Below, piece after piece: positions 1 through 8,760 of a DNA stretch of 64,000 nucleotides. Within the stretch, counting starts at the first letter, position 1; every line of letters starts with the position of its first letter. The notes below the pieces were generated by a model. The model was not told where the DNA came from, made no database searches, and saw only the letters and a program-made list of their open reading frames with translations. The DNA comes from Microcoleus sp036705565. Lineage in GTDB: Bacteria; Cyanobacteriota; Cyanobacteriia; Cyanobacteriales; Microcoleaceae. The stretch is taken from NCBI GenBank assembly GCA_036705565.1, contig JAUBUY010000012.1. One strand, written 5' to 3'. The translations under genes and the position numbers were made by a program.

Positions 1-50
1 AGCGTCTCTCCGAATCTAAGTCTCTGCACCCTAATGATTCTGGAGATTTT

Positions 51-368
51 ATGTCGATTTACGTGGGTAATCTTTCATATGAGGTAACATCAGACGACCT
101 CAACGAAGTATTTGCCGAGTACGGTACTGTAAGCCGCGTCCAAGTGCCAGTGGACCGGGAAACAGGCAGGATGCGGGGTTTTGCTTTTGTGGAAATGGCA
201 AGCGAGGCAGAAGAAGCAGCAGCCATCGCAGCTTTAGACGGTGCTGAGTGGATGGGCCGCGACTTGAAAGTCAACAAAGCCAAACCTCGCGAGAACAACA
301 ACAACAGACGCCCTTCGGGCGGCGGCGGCTGGGGCGACAACGATCGCCCTGCACGCGGACGCTACTAA
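51..368 (+). CDS. Small RRM RNA-binding protein (cyanobacterial Rbp type)
   Basis: A 105-residue protein with one RNA recognition motif. RNP2 is IYVGNL (residues 3-8) and RNP1 is RGFAFVEM (residues 42-49), both with the aromatic residues that stack on RNA. The tail after residue 80 is rich in Gly, Asn and Arg, as in the cold-inducible cyanobacterial Rbp proteins. GGAG at 42-45 supports the ATG at 51. Proteins of this family bind single-stranded RNA and affect mRNA fate; the target is unknown here. It has a close paralogue at 9108-9395 with a different tail. A strong terminator follows at 486-514, so the gene is probably monocistronic. Confidence 0.95.
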   Translation: MSIYVGNLSYEVTSDDLNEVFAEYGTVSRVQVPVDRETGRMRGFAFVEMASEAEEAAAIAALDGAEWMGRDLKVNKAKPRENNNNRRPSGGGGWGDNDRPARGRY

Positions 369-485
369 ACTTTGACAAGGAAAATTTGAGTTTTGGTAGT
401 TGACGGCAGGTGCGAATGCTGCTTTTTTTTCGGGTTGTTCGATCGACCCATCGAATAAAACTCCCAAACCTCTGGCATCAGTTTT

Positions 486-514
486 GCCCCCTCCTTGGAG
501 GGGGCTTTGTTTTT
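486..514 (+). terminator. Rho-independent terminator after the first RRM gene
   Basis: A GC-rich stem (GCCCCCTCC paired with GGAGGGGGC) with a very short loop is followed by TTTGTTTTT. It lies about 115 bases after the RRM stop codon, on the same strand. Confidence 0.85.
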
Positions 515-576
515 GGCGAAAAATCCCGCGAGGTACGTCGGCGGTGCAGTTCCCAGTCTAGTTCGTGATTCAGTAC

Positions 577-601
577 CCTCTTAACTGCTTTTTTTAAGAG
601 G
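577..601. repeat. Short inverted repeat
   Basis: CCTCTTAA (577-584) pairs with TTAAGAGG (594-601) around a T-rich loop. It lies between the RRM gene and the next gene. It could be a weak terminator or a protein site; the function is unknown. Confidence 0.4.
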
Positions 602-778
602 CTGTCGGGATTTCGCCGATCGACTCCTGTAAACTCTCACACTAGAATTAAGCAGCAAGAAAAGTTAGAATAACGGCAAAACTGAATATTGCCCAGAACA
701 GCCAAACTATCTTTACCGAAGATTAGTCGAGAAAACCAGCCGAATATCAGCCAATATCTTGATTTTGCCTCAATAAAG

Positions 779-1390
779 ATGTCCAAGGTCTACAGCACGG
801 CGGAACTCATTAAAATCCTCGAAGAAGAGCGCCAAGCCTGCTTGCATGGGCGGCGTCTCAACTTGACTCAAACTCCTGCTACAGGCAACCCCGTGATTGA
901 CCGCTTTCTCAAGTCTGAGGGTGTTCAGAAGTTCACTGCTTATCAAAATTTTAAGGCGGCTGTGCACGAATACCAGCGGGAACATCAAGTTTCTGGGATT
1001 GTCTGGCGGGAAATGGCGGTTAAAGGCAATACTCTACGCTATCCGGCAGTGGATGACGAATTAATAGCTCTACCGGTTGATTTGATTACGTTGAAGGCAG
1101 CTAAGATTGCTATGTTGGAATTCTGGCAGCAGGTAACTGCGGGGATGGATTTGTATTTAAGCATTAACAGCGGGAAGGATTTTCGATCGATCGAGCCGGT
1201 TGATGTAGAAGCTATAGCCCAGCGCACAGAATGGGCCAATCTCTCCAAGTGGGAAAAGTTGGATTTTCTAGAAATTTTGTTGCAGTTGGGCTGGGGGAAG
1301 CCGGAGGAAGCTTATTATAAGCGGGGATGGCCAACCTCGGGCAGTGAGTACATTCACGCCGTCAAACCCGGACAGCGGCCGATTTGTTAA
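779..1390 (+). CDS. Conserved hypothetical protein
   Basis: About 203 residues from the ATG at 779. The open frame extends upstream to 689, but the first 30 residues look like translated intergenic sequence, and the segment starting MSKVYSTAELIKILEEER has a normal helical protein start. I recognise no domain. The N-terminal half has charged helices and a motif around LHGRRLNL; the C-terminal half is helical and rich in Trp and Leu. There is no signal peptide or membrane segment. It appears to be a stand-alone soluble protein. The start choice is moderately certain and the function is not assigned. Confidence 0.7.
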   Translation: MSKVYSTAELIKILEEERQACLHGRRLNLTQTPATGNPVIDRFLKSEGVQKFTAYQNFKAAVHEYQREHQVSGIVWREMAVKGNTLRYPAVDDELIALPVDLITLKAAKIAMLEFWQQVTAGMDLYLSINSGKDFRSIEPVDVEAIAQRTEWANLSKWEKLDFLEILLQLGWGKPEEAYYKRGWPTSGSEYIHAVKPGQRPIC

Positions 1391-1527
1391 TTGGTAATTA
1401 GTAATTGCTAAGGATCGCGAATTAAATAACTTACAATTTTAATTGTTATTGTGGAAGTTATTTAATTCTCATTCCTAACAGGATATCCTGAATTCAGAAC
1501 CATCGACAACACAGAAATTGAGGAGAC

Positions 1528-1621
1528 GGCAGTGCCGTGTCCCTACCCCAAAACGTCGTAGCACGGGCGAGAACCCGACGCCATCGCCCGATTTGCAGGG
1601 ACAGGGCAGTGCCGTGTCCTG
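1528..1621. repeat. Intergenic palindromic repeat block
   Basis: GGCAGTGCCGTGTCC occurs twice as direct copies, near 1528 and 1605. Between them is a GC-rich segment with CACGGGCG and CGCCCG complementary stretches. Such GC-rich palindromes are common as dispersed repeats in filamentous cyanobacteria. The rest of the space 1391-1644 is AT-rich and shows no gene. Confidence 0.45.
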
Positions 1622-1644
1622 ACTGTGCGTAATATCTGAAGAAC

Positions 1645-2691
1645 TCATTTATTAACATCAGAAATTTGACAAAGCATCAAGCCAAACCACTGATTTGGAT
1701 CTGTCCAAACTTGCACCGGCATTAAACCACGCTGCGACAGTTCTTTTTTTACAGTAGTGAGATTGAACTTGCGCGATATTTCGCTGCGGATAGTTTCTCC
1801 CGCTGCAAATTCAACCGTTAAATTGAGAGAACGCAAGTGCACTGTTTGCGCTTTTTTACTTTTCAAGTGCATTTCAATTTGACATTCCTCTTGATTGTAA
1901 AAAGCCCAATGCTCGAACTGTGCTAAATCAAAATTTCCCTGATATTTTCGATTTAAATGTCGCAGCATATTCAAGTTAAATGCTGCCGTTACTCCTTGAC
2001 TGTCATCGTAGGCAGGCTCTAAAATATCCTTAGATTTGTCCAAGTCAATTCCCAGCAAAAAATACTCTCCCGGCTGCAATGCACCGACAATTTGCGAGAA
2101 GAACAAATCGCATTCTTGAGCGTTGAGATTGCCGAGGGTACTGCCGAGAAAGCAAATCATTCGGGTTGGCAACGGCGACGGTGCAATTTTAGCTAAGGCT
2201 AATTCGTAAGTGCTGACAAGTCCGTGAATCTGGAGCGACGGATAATCTGCCAACAGTTGACAAGCGCTGCTTTCTAGGATAGTAGGACTGATGTCGATCG
2301 GCAAATAGTGCAGGGGATATTCCAGTTGACTGTAAGCATCAAGGAGAATCCGAGTTTTGGTGGAACTGCCACTGCCGAGTTCGACGATTTCGCAGGGGCC
2401 CGTTAAATTGGCGATCGCCCCCGCGCACCCCTGCAAAATAGCCGTCTCAGTGCGTGTCAAGTAGTATTCCGGCAACTGGCAAATCAACTCAAACAGGTTC
2501 GAGCCGCGATCGTCGTAGAAATACTTTGGAGGCAGGGATTTGGGGGTTTGAGTCAACCCGCTAACTGCATCGCTGCCAGCATTGATTTCTGCGGGTGTCA
2601 GTGCCGCAGCGCTCACCAGTCGCTCTAAGTGCAGCCGGTTTTCTTTTGTTGAGGCTGAGTTGGTTGTGTCGGACAGTCTTGGGGATTTCAT
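1645..2691 (-). CDS. egtD: L-histidine N-alpha-methyltransferase EgtD
   Basis: SAM-dependent trimethylation of histidine to hercynine, the first step of ergothioneine synthesis. The SAM-binding motif is IVELGSGSSTKT, and the EgtD-specific region LTQTPKSLPPKYFYDDRGS lies just before it. The C-terminal half carries the histidine-binding fold, including FNLNMLRHLNRKY. The length of about 348 residues fits the family. The frame is open to 2742, but the extra 17 residues look non-native, so the ATG at 2691 is preferred; no clear ribosome site supports either. It follows egtB on the same strand after a 380-base space, so it may have its own promoter. Confidence 0.9.
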   Translation of the reverse strand: MKSPRLSDTTNSASTKENRLHLERLVSAAALTPAEINAGSDAVSGLTQTPKSLPPKYFYDDRGSNLFELICQLPEYYLTRTETAILQGCAGAIANLTGPCEIVELGSGSSTKTRILLDAYSQLEYPLHYLPIDISPTILESSACQLLADYPSLQIHGLVSTYELALAKIAPSPLPTRMICFLGSTLGNLNAQECDLFFSQIVGALQPGEYFLLGIDLDKSKDILEPAYDDSQGVTAAFNLNMLRHLNRKYQGNFDLAQFEHWAFYNQEECQIEMHLKSKKAQTVHLRSLNLTVEFAAGETIRSEISRKFNLTTVKKELSQRGLMPVQVWTDPNQWFGLMLCQISDVNK

Positions 2692-3071
2692 AAAGTAATT
2701 TTTAGATGCACACATGGGTATAGCACGCAGTCGCGTTGCCAAATATCGCGATCAAGTCAGATTTTTCAGGTGACTCTCCGTTCTGTATTGTCTCACCCGA
2801 TGGATCTCGCATCCACAATTAAAACTTAAAATTTATCCACAAAAATTATTGAATACTTAACCAAACTTGTTTTATTTGAGCTTGTCACATGGAAAAATGT
2901 TGGGAATTTTGCAAACAAATTTTGTCCCCAATTCCCTCTCCAGCCCTTTATCTGATGTTCGTCAAATAAGCTTTCTAAGGCAAGTATTAAGGAATTTGTT
3001 AATTTGAAAAATCCGCTGACTAAATTCCTTAATATGAACAAACTTGATGGTAATTATAATTACCTAGCAAA
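2692..3071. other. Spacer between egtB and egtD
   Basis: About 380 bases, AT-rich. On the minus strand an open frame of 71 codons exists (2826-3041), but it has no recognisable motif and its composition matches a non-coding spacer. No repeat or terminator is clear. It may hold the egtD promoter. Confidence 0.4.
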
Positions 3072-4391
3072 CTACTTAGCGCAGCGAAAACCAGCAATAA
3101 TTTGCCGCACGCCCGGATAATACCAATTCCGAAAGGTCGATCGCAGAGCCTGCGGAAAAGTCGCCCAACTCCCCCCTTTCAAAACCCGGTGTTCTCCATC
3201 AAAATAAACTTGAGAATATCCCCTATAAGGATAACTTTCAAATCCCGGATAGGCGTCAAAGGTTGAAGCAGTCCACTCCCAAACATTGCCCAACATATCA
3301 TAGCAGCCTGCCGCACTTGCTCCTTTGGGAAAGGCATCAACTGGCGAAGTATTGGCAATATTATTGCCGTGATTGCACAGGCTGCCGTTTGGCGGTTCTT
3401 CTCCCCAAGGATAGATGCGATATGTTTGATTTGTGGCGTCCCAACTCGCAGCTTTTTCCCATTCGGCTTCCGATGGTAAACGCTTGCCGATAAAGTTGCA
3501 GTAAGCTTCGGCTTCGTACCAACTCACGCCGCAGACTGGATGGTTGTTGAAAGCTGGATTTTCTGACCAGTAAAGCGGTTGAGAGACGGCTTCGACTTGC
3601 AGCCATTTCCAGCCGTCCGCTGACCACCAATCAGGGTTTTGATAGCCGCCGGATTCCATGAAATCTCGGTATTCACGGCAAGTGACGGGATAGCGATCGA
3701 TCGAGTATGCTTCTAAATAACATAGGTGGCGCGATCGCTCATTATCCAAAGCCTCAGCAGCATCGCTTCCCATGTAAAATTCCCCGCCCGGAATTTCAAT
3801 CGCCAAATCGGTAATTGGGCATCGGGAATTGGGAATTGGGAATTGGGAATTGGGAATTGGGAATTTCTGCTGCTTTATTCCTCTGTCTTGTAGAGAATTA
3901 ATCCGTGTATCCGTGTCCAAATCCGTGTCGTGCCTTCCTTCCTTCTTCCTGTGCATTTGCAACACGAAAGCAACAGTTTCGCAGTGCTGGCTTTCGTGCT
4001 GAATAATAAACCGCCACAGACGTTCTTGCTCGTCGATCGGCGCGACTTCCAAATAATCTAACACCTTTTTTCTCACCGCGTCCAGATATAATTCAACTTC
4101 AGGTAACGCGGGCAGAAAAACCCGTTGTTTTTTCGGCAAAATATCAGCAGCAAACAGTTGGTGATACTGAGGAAAGACCGGTTCCAAGCCAGCACACCGC
4201 TGCAACAGCCACAAATCCTCAGTATAAGCAATGTGACCTAAGTGCCAGCCAACTGGACTGAAATCAGGATGAGCTTGACGACAAAAAGTATCGTAGTCGA
4301 TGTCGGCAAATAGCTTGAAAGTGCCGCGGCGACACTGCTGCAAATCGCGATAAATTGCCTCTCTACAAGATTGGATAGATTTCGAGATCAC
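3072..4391 (-). CDS. egtB: Ergothioneine sulfoxide synthase EgtB
   Basis: Non-haem iron enzyme that joins hercynine to a thiol donor (gamma-glutamylcysteine or cysteine) with O2. The N-terminal DinB-like four-helix domain supplies the iron ligands: H50 in GWHLGHI, and H132 and H136 in HESQHCET. The C-terminal formylglycine-generating-enzyme-like domain starts near residue 197 (IEIPGGEFYMGSDAAE) and ends GGSWATFP...AGFRCAK. The length of 439 is normal. Its start overlaps the end of egtC by 29 bases. The linker between the two domains (residues about 149-192) is encoded by heptamer repeats typical of intergenic DNA and reads FPIPNSQFPIPNS. The presence of egtC suggests that gamma-glutamylcysteine is the donor, as in mycobacteria. 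Confidence 0.93.
   Translation of the reverse strand: MISKSIQSCREAIYRDLQQCRRGTFKLFADIDYDTFCRQAHPDFSPVGWHLGHIAYTEDLWLLQRCAGLEPVFPQYHQLFAADILPKKQRVFLPALPEVELYLDAVRKKVLDYLEVAPIDEQERLWRFIIQHESQHCETVAFVLQMHRKKEGRHDTDLDTDTRINSLQDRGIKQQKFPIPNSQFPIPNSRCPITDLAIEIPGGEFYMGSDAAEALDNERSRHLCYLEAYSIDRYPVTCREYRDFMESGGYQNPDWWSADGWKWLQVEAVSQPLYWSENPAFNNHPVCGVSWYEAEAYCNFIGKRLPSEAEWEKAASWDATNQTYRIYPWGEEPPNGSLCNHGNNIANTSPVDAFPKGASAAGCYDMLGNVWEWTASTFDAYPGFESYPYRGYSQVYFDGEHRVLKGGSWATFPQALRSTFRNWYYPGVRQIIAGFRCAK
3824..3864. repeat. Heptameric short tandem repeat inside egtB
   Basis: GGGAATT is repeated about five times in tandem, inside the coding frame of egtB. Three heptamers make 21 bases, which is seven codons, so the repeat is read as FPIPNSQ on the coding strand without shifting the frame. 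The same heptamer family occurs in spacers elsewhere in the window. Confidence 0.85.
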
Positions 4392-5151
4392 GCTCTACTC
4401 CGGCACTGATAATGCTCTGGACTGGGCACGAGTGCCAATTGCCAGCAAATAAAGGTTCAGAAGCAATGATGACAGAATTCGGGAAATTTAAATCGTCCCG
4501 CAGCCAATAGAGGGAAGGAGGGGTTTTTTGGGAAGCAAAGCGAGAGGCAACGAGCTGGTGTCCGTCGCTGATAATTATATTAGCTGAAAATTCTACTTGG
4601 TGAAAGTTTGCTAGCTCTGCCAAAGTTTTCAGCGACTTTTGCAAAGCTGCTTGTACGGTCAGATTTCCGGCTGTCAATTCATTGACAAACAAGCCGAAGA
4701 TATGCTCAGAATCTGTAGTACCGTTAATTGATTGATACAGCGTATCGCTGAGCCGATCGCGAATTGGTCTGTAAAGAGTTTGCCGAAAATTCTTCACGAA
4801 GCCGTTGTGTACGAACAGCAGGCGATCGTTCTGAAACGGCTGACAGTTGCTCAAATCTACAGCTTGTCCTGAAGTTGCACTGCGAACATATCCGATCGCG
4901 CATCCAGATTCAACGAATCGACTGATACTCGGAAGGTTAATGTCGCTCCAAATTGGCTGTACATTTTTATAAGTAAACGGGTCAGTATCTAGGTGCGGGT
5001 GATACCAACCAATACCAAAACCGTCAGCATTGAGTAGGCCAGAAGTCATTTCGCGGGGATCGTAACTCTGCACAATTAGGGAATGTTCCGGCTTGTACAG
5101 AATAGCATCGAGTAAAATCGGCTCCCCGAGGTAGCCAAGCAAACGGCACAT
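4363..5151 (-). CDS. egtC: EgtC, class II glutamine amidotransferase type hydrolase
   Basis: It removes glutamate from gamma-glutamyl-hercynylcysteine sulfoxide in ergothioneine synthesis. The protein starts MCRLLGYLG, with Cys2 as the N-terminal nucleophile of the Ntn-hydrolase fold. LNADGFGIGWYHP, FVHNGFVKNF and GTTDSEHIF are the usual class II amidotransferase blocks. The length of 262 residues is typical. It is the first gene of the minus-strand order egtC-egtB-egtD and overlaps egtB. No egtA or egtE is nearby; the glutathione enzyme GshA may supply the gamma-glutamylcysteine. Confidence 0.9.
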   Translation of the reverse strand: MCRLLGYLGEPILLDAILYKPEHSLIVQSYDPREMTSGLLNADGFGIGWYHPHLDTDPFTYKNVQPIWSDINLPSISRFVESGCAIGYVRSATSGQAVDLSNCQPFQNDRLLFVHNGFVKNFRQTLYRPIRDRLSDTLYQSINGTTDSEHIFGLFVNELTAGNLTVQAALQKSLKTLAELANFHQVEFSANIIISDGHQLVASRFASQKTPPSLYWLRDDLNFPNSVIIASEPLFAGNWHSCPVQSIISAGVERDLEIYPIL

Positions 5152-5204
5152 AAAATTTTTGCAGCAATTTGATTAGCATTGTAAGTCATTAGCCGAAAAA
5201 TTGC

Positions 5205-5242
5205 CCGTTAGCGAAGCCCGCCCCTACGGGGGCTACGCCAAC
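5205..5242. repeat. Dispersed palindromic repeat (GCGAAGCCCGCCCCTACGGG type)
   Basis: An imperfect palindrome with its centre at CCCTACGGGGG and arms GTTAGCGAAGCCCGC and GGGCTACGCCAAC. This is a common dispersed element in cyanobacterial genomes. It lies between egtC and the small gene at 5359. Confidence 0.6.
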
Positions 5243-5358
5243 GAAGAGGATCGCCCATCTTCAGCGCTGACAACAAGGTTTTTGGTAGCCTGCTGCCAGC
5301 ATCGCAGTACAAACGATACAGTTAAGGTAGAACCCCTGCAACACAAGGAGACTCTTGA

Positions 5359-5577
5359 ATGTTCATCGACGAACTCATCCCAATGGCGAAAGAATTGATC
5401 GAACAGCCGATCGCCTTCGCGGGCGGATTTTTATCTGGCCTGCTTCGACTCAACCTTCACGAAGATCCCGTTAAAAGCTGGATCGACGAGCAAGCTGGTT
5501 CAACTTCCTACACTACTCCCCCAGCCGAACCCACCAACGGTAAAAGCAGCGGGCCTCAGTCAATCTCGATCGACTAA
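5359..5577 (+). CDS. Small conserved cyanobacterial protein
   Basis: A 72-residue protein starting MFIDELIPMAKELIEQPIAF. AAGGAG lies ten bases before the ATG and strongly supports this start. The first 45 residues contain a hydrophobic, glycine-containing stretch (AFAGGFLSGLLRL) followed by LHEDPVKSWI. The tail is rich in Pro, Thr and Ser. I recall similar small proteins annotated as hypothetical in cyanobacteria; no function is known to me. The stretch AFAGGFLSGLLRL could sit at a membrane surface but is too short for a confident membrane call. Confidence 0.75.
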   Translation: MFIDELIPMAKELIEQPIAFAGGFLSGLLRLNLHEDPVKSWIDEQAGSTSYTTPPAEPTNGKSSGPQSISID

Positions 5578-5587
5578 GGAAAAGCAG

Positions 5588-5846
5588 TAACATCCTCCCA
5601 ACGCCAAACTGATTACAGTTATGGCGTGGGCTTCCAAACTTCACACTTTGGCTTTTCGCGTTTTTCCCTGACGGGATTTCCACACTTGGCTAGATTGAAT
5701 TGCTCACTTCCCGCTAGTAAGTCTGCACAGACACAAGCGATTCCCGTATAACCTTTTTCAGATAGATGAAGTACAATAACACCAGTGTGTAAACCAGTTC
5801 CAAATATCTTGCTGAGAAAGTTGACGAAATGCAAACTCGATCGCAT
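5588..5846 (-). pseudogene. Decayed 3' end of an IS200/IS605-type (tnpB) element
   Basis: On the minus strand, GAAGCCCACGCCATAAC is followed by a hairpin (CACGCCATAACTG against CAGTTTGGCGTTG) and GGGAGGATGTTAC. This closely resembles the right end of cyanobacterial IS605/IS1341-like elements, as I remember them. The 75-codon frame before it (5619-5846) ends KCEVWKPTP and has no TnpB catalytic motif, so only an eroded tail remains. Alternatively it is a stand-alone palindrome. Confidence 0.4.
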
Positions 5847-6725
5847 TTCCTAATTATTGATATTTTTTTTGTTAATCAAACTGAAAATATTTTTAAATTT
5901 TGATCCTAATTTTTCAGGTTTATGATAAATCAGGCGAAGGGGGCGACAAGTATATTACTTTCGCCCTTTTTATTGATTACTTTATTTAATTATTTTGTGT
6001 GTTTCTATGATTATTCTCCATCACTCCCAAAGCATTTTTCCATAATCTCGGTAAGTTACCTGAGCATAAAATCCTCAAATATAATTGTATCATTTTCCTT
6101 ATTAAATTAACTTATAAGCTGTCGCGCATTTAAATTCTATATTAGGGGCGGGCTAGAAGCCCAACCCTAATCCCCACAAAAGTTTGATTGTTTTTTGACA
6201 TATAATTTAAAGGCCGCAACAGCTTATAGCGATTCTAAGTGAATTGTGTAATTGTTGTAGGGGCAAAACTCACGCCCGGTTGCCCCAATCCGTGGGGGGT
6301 AGGCACAGGGCACTAGCCCTACATATTTGTACAACTGATGCGAGGATTGCTATAAGCTGTGGAGCATTTAAAGCAGTAACGAGGCTTGTATGGTGCGTCA
6401 ATCGATTTGAGATTTGAGATTTTAGATTAAAGAATTGACTCCCCGGATAAATGCTCTTTCTTGAGGATTTTCGATTTGAGATGCTTTCAATTGATTCCAC
6501 AGATAAATCACGTGGCGGGTACCACCTTTGAAATTCGTGGTCAGGAGTTAACACTTACGCGCTTATGCGGGAAACATTTCTGTAATGACGCACCCTACTA
6601 TCGTCTTTTAAATGCCGAACAGCTTACTCATCAATTCATTACTACTTTTTTTAACAGGTAAAACCTCAAATGTAAACTTTTAATAGGTAATTCATCTACC
6701 TGATAGAAGCTATAATATACAAGAT
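5847..6725. other. Gene-free region with several short repeats
   Basis: No convincing gene in nearly 880 bases. A hairpin resembling a terminator (AAGGGGGCGA with TTCGCCCTTTTT) is at about 5936-5972. A 25-base repeat of the type TATAAGCTGT-GCATTTAA occurs at about 6113-6136 and 6352-6374, and inverted at about 6205-6230. A hairpin GGGCTAGAAGCCC is at about 6149-6161. Heptamer-like GATTTGAGATTTTAGATT runs lie near 6405-6430. Confidence 0.5.
6460..6543. repeat. Dispersed repeat, copy 1
   Basis: A segment from CTTGAGGATTTTCGATTT to AAATTCGTGGTCA, containing ATCACGTGGCGGGTACCACC. A nearly identical copy is at 10191-10272. The core of about 50 bases differs at only one position. Both copies are intergenic and follow GATTTTAGATTT-like heptamer runs. 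Confidence 0.8.
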
Positions 6726-8354
6726 ATGTCCATAATTGCAGCGAGGATAACTGTAGTAGAAGTAAGCAGAAATAGTATGTTGAGAAAAATGAATTTACAA
6801 ACCAGACTAATCAGTGCCTTTCTGACGATGGGACTTTTAGTATTTTTAGTAGCCTGGGTAGGATGGAGTTCAACATCCAATCTCAGTCAACACATAGAGA
6901 CTCTCGGTAAAAATAAATTACCGAGTATTGAAGCATTATTGAAAATTAACGAGGGACAAACCCAAATTGAGTCATCCGAAAGAGCGCTAATTCATCCCGC
7001 ACTCAGTCAAGCAGAAAGGCAAGATGCTTTAAACAGAATGGACAAGGCTTGGCAGCAGATTCAAAATGGCTTTAAAGCATACGAAGTGCTTCCTCGTACC
7101 TCAGATGAAGACGCACTATATCAACAAATGCTTAAGTATTGGGAGGAGTGGCAGCAGGAAGCTCAAGAACTCCTGCTAATTAATAAAGAATTTGAAACAC
7201 TGGGAATTTTCAATCCTTTGGCTTTGCAGATTGAACTACTTAAGCAGGGTAAAAGTAATTCGCCGGAAATGGCAAGAGCAAACACAGCTACTAACCTTTT
7301 GAATAAACTTAGTCAGCAAGCTAAGGTGATTCGTGTTAGATTTATCAAATCTGAACAAGCCACTTTAGCAGTAGCTGAATCCAACCGAAAGGAAGCAGAC
7401 GAAGCTTATAAAAGCGCAGAAAACGATCGTAAAAAAACTCAAATAGCTGTAGTATTGGGCATGACATTGGGGCCGCTAATAGCGATTATTTTAGGCATAT
7501 CTTTAAGCATAGCGATCGCCAAACCTTTAGATCGAGCGCTCAAAGGTATTATTAATATGATTGTCAGTTCTTCTACCGAGATAGCGGCTACAATTGAGCA
7601 ACAGGAACGTATTGCTGTACAACAAGCTGCTTCTGTTAATCAAACAACCACCACAATGGATGAATTGGGCGCATCATCGAGGCAATCAGCTATGCAAGCC
7701 CAATCAGCCCTTGAAAATGCCAGTAATGTCTTAAATATGGCCGCAGAAGGCAGTAAAGTGGTGCATAAAACCCAGCAGGGAATGTTAAGTTTGACGGAAA
7801 AAGTTGGAGCAATTGCCGCTCAAGTTTTAAATTTGAGCCAGCAAACCACTCAGATTGCTAATATTACCAATTTAGTCAGCGATTTGGCTAGTCAAACTAA
7901 TATGCTGGCGATTAACGCTACAGTGGAAGCAGTACGCACGGGAGAACAAGGAAAGGGGTTTGGGGTGGTGGCGACGGAAATTCGCAGACTGGCAGATCAA
8001 AGCAAAAAATCGTCGGATCAGATTAGTGATTTGATAAACGGTATTAAGAATTCCATTAATAAAACAGTGATGGTAACAGATGAGGGCAAGAAAACTTTAG
8101 ATAATAGCCTGAAATTGACTGAAGGTGCGGCGGATAATTTTAACAATGTTGCTAATGCTATTAACAGTGTTGTTGTCAGCAGTCAGCAAATTTATCTTAA
8201 TACCAAACAGCAGGCGATCGCTATTGAGCAAGTGGTAGATGCGATGAATGTTCTGAATAAAGGAGCAGCGGAAACAGCCAGCGGTATTACCCAAAGTCGA
8301 ATTGGCACTCAAACACTTAACAAAGCGGCTTTAAATCTCAAATCCTTAGTTTAA
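6726..8354 (+). CDS. Methyl-accepting chemotaxis protein
   Basis: Membrane chemoreceptor of up to 542 residues. A first membrane helix is at about 28-47, followed by a periplasmic four-helix ligand domain (about 48-236) and a second membrane helix at about 238-265. No full HAMP domain is obvious. The cytoplasmic coiled coil carries the signalling tip, with NATVEAVRTGEQGKGFGVV and EIRRLADQSKKSS, the segment that binds CheW and CheA. The true start may be the ATG at 6777 or 6789, where the usual MNLQTRLISAF type start is found. No che or pil genes are adjacent. In filamentous cyanobacteria such receptors may act in phototaxis or gliding; the ligand is unknown. Confidence 0.9.
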   Translation: MSIIAARITVVEVSRNSMLRKMNLQTRLISAFLTMGLLVFLVAWVGWSSTSNLSQHIETLGKNKLPSIEALLKINEGQTQIESSERALIHPALSQAERQDALNRMDKAWQQIQNGFKAYEVLPRTSDEDALYQQMLKYWEEWQQEAQELLLINKEFETLGIFNPLALQIELLKQGKSNSPEMARANTATNLLNKLSQQAKVIRVRFIKSEQATLAVAESNRKEADEAYKSAENDRKKTQIAVVLGMTLGPLIAIILGISLSIAIAKPLDRALKGIINMIVSSSTEIAATIEQQERIAVQQAASVNQTTTTMDELGASSRQSAMQAQSALENASNVLNMAAEGSKVVHKTQQGMLSLTEKVGAIAAQVLNLSQQTTQIANITNLVSDLASQTNMLAINATVEAVRTGEQGKGFGVVATEIRRLADQSKKSSDQISDLINGIKNSINKTVMVTDEGKKTLDNSLKLTEGAADNFNNVANAINSVVVSSQQIYLNTKQQAIAIEQVVDAMNVLNKGAAETASGITQSRIGTQTLNKAALNLKSLV

Positions 8355-8467
8355 TTGAGAAAAGAAAGTAATATCCTAAACTGGGGATGAAGGAGATGGA
8401 GAGAAAATGTTCCCAATTCCTCATTTCCACTTGGCAATTCCAAATTTTGCCCAAGGATTGAAGGTGA

Positions 8468-8503
8468 CATCTCCCCGTTTAGGAAAGGGTTGGGGAGATG
8501 TGT
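8468..8503. repeat. Inverted repeat downstream of the chemoreceptor gene
   Basis: ACATCTCCCC pairs with GGGGAGATGT around GTTTAGGAAAGGGTT. There is no T-run, so it is not a standard terminator. It lies 110 bases beyond the stop codon and could protect the mRNA 3' end. Confidence 0.45.
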
Positions 8504-8583
8504 ATAGTAATTCTCAAGTGAATGAGGTATAGATTTGAATTTTAGATTAAAGAATGGCAGAAGTGGGGAATTGGTAATTAATT

Positions 8584-8691
8584 GGCAAGTACCTCACGAA
8601 AGTTGACAACCGCTATATCAACGCTCGTGGCCCAGAGCAACCTAATATATTATACCTTGTTAGTCGCTATGTTTCCGAAGATGCTTGGTGA
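8584..8691 (+). pseudogene. Possible remnant of a gene 3' end
   Basis: A 36-codon open stretch ending in TGA reads GKYLTKVDNRYINARG and LYLVSRYVSEDAW. It looks like real protein sequence, but there is no start and the upstream DNA is repeat-like. The parent gene is not recognised. Confidence 0.25.
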
Positions 8692-8760
8692 TTCGTCGCC
8701 CACCAATCAGCGATTAGATTAAAATCAAGTATTGTTCAGGGGTGGGATTCCTCGTCGCCC

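Noticed and set aside
5201..5398. 65-codon frame before the small gene at 5359
   Set aside because: It covers a dispersed palindrome and overlaps the well-supported gene, which has its own ribosome site.
5922..6110. 62-codon frame in the AT-rich spacer
   Set aside because: No ribosome site and only hydrophobic AT-rich codons; looks non-coding.
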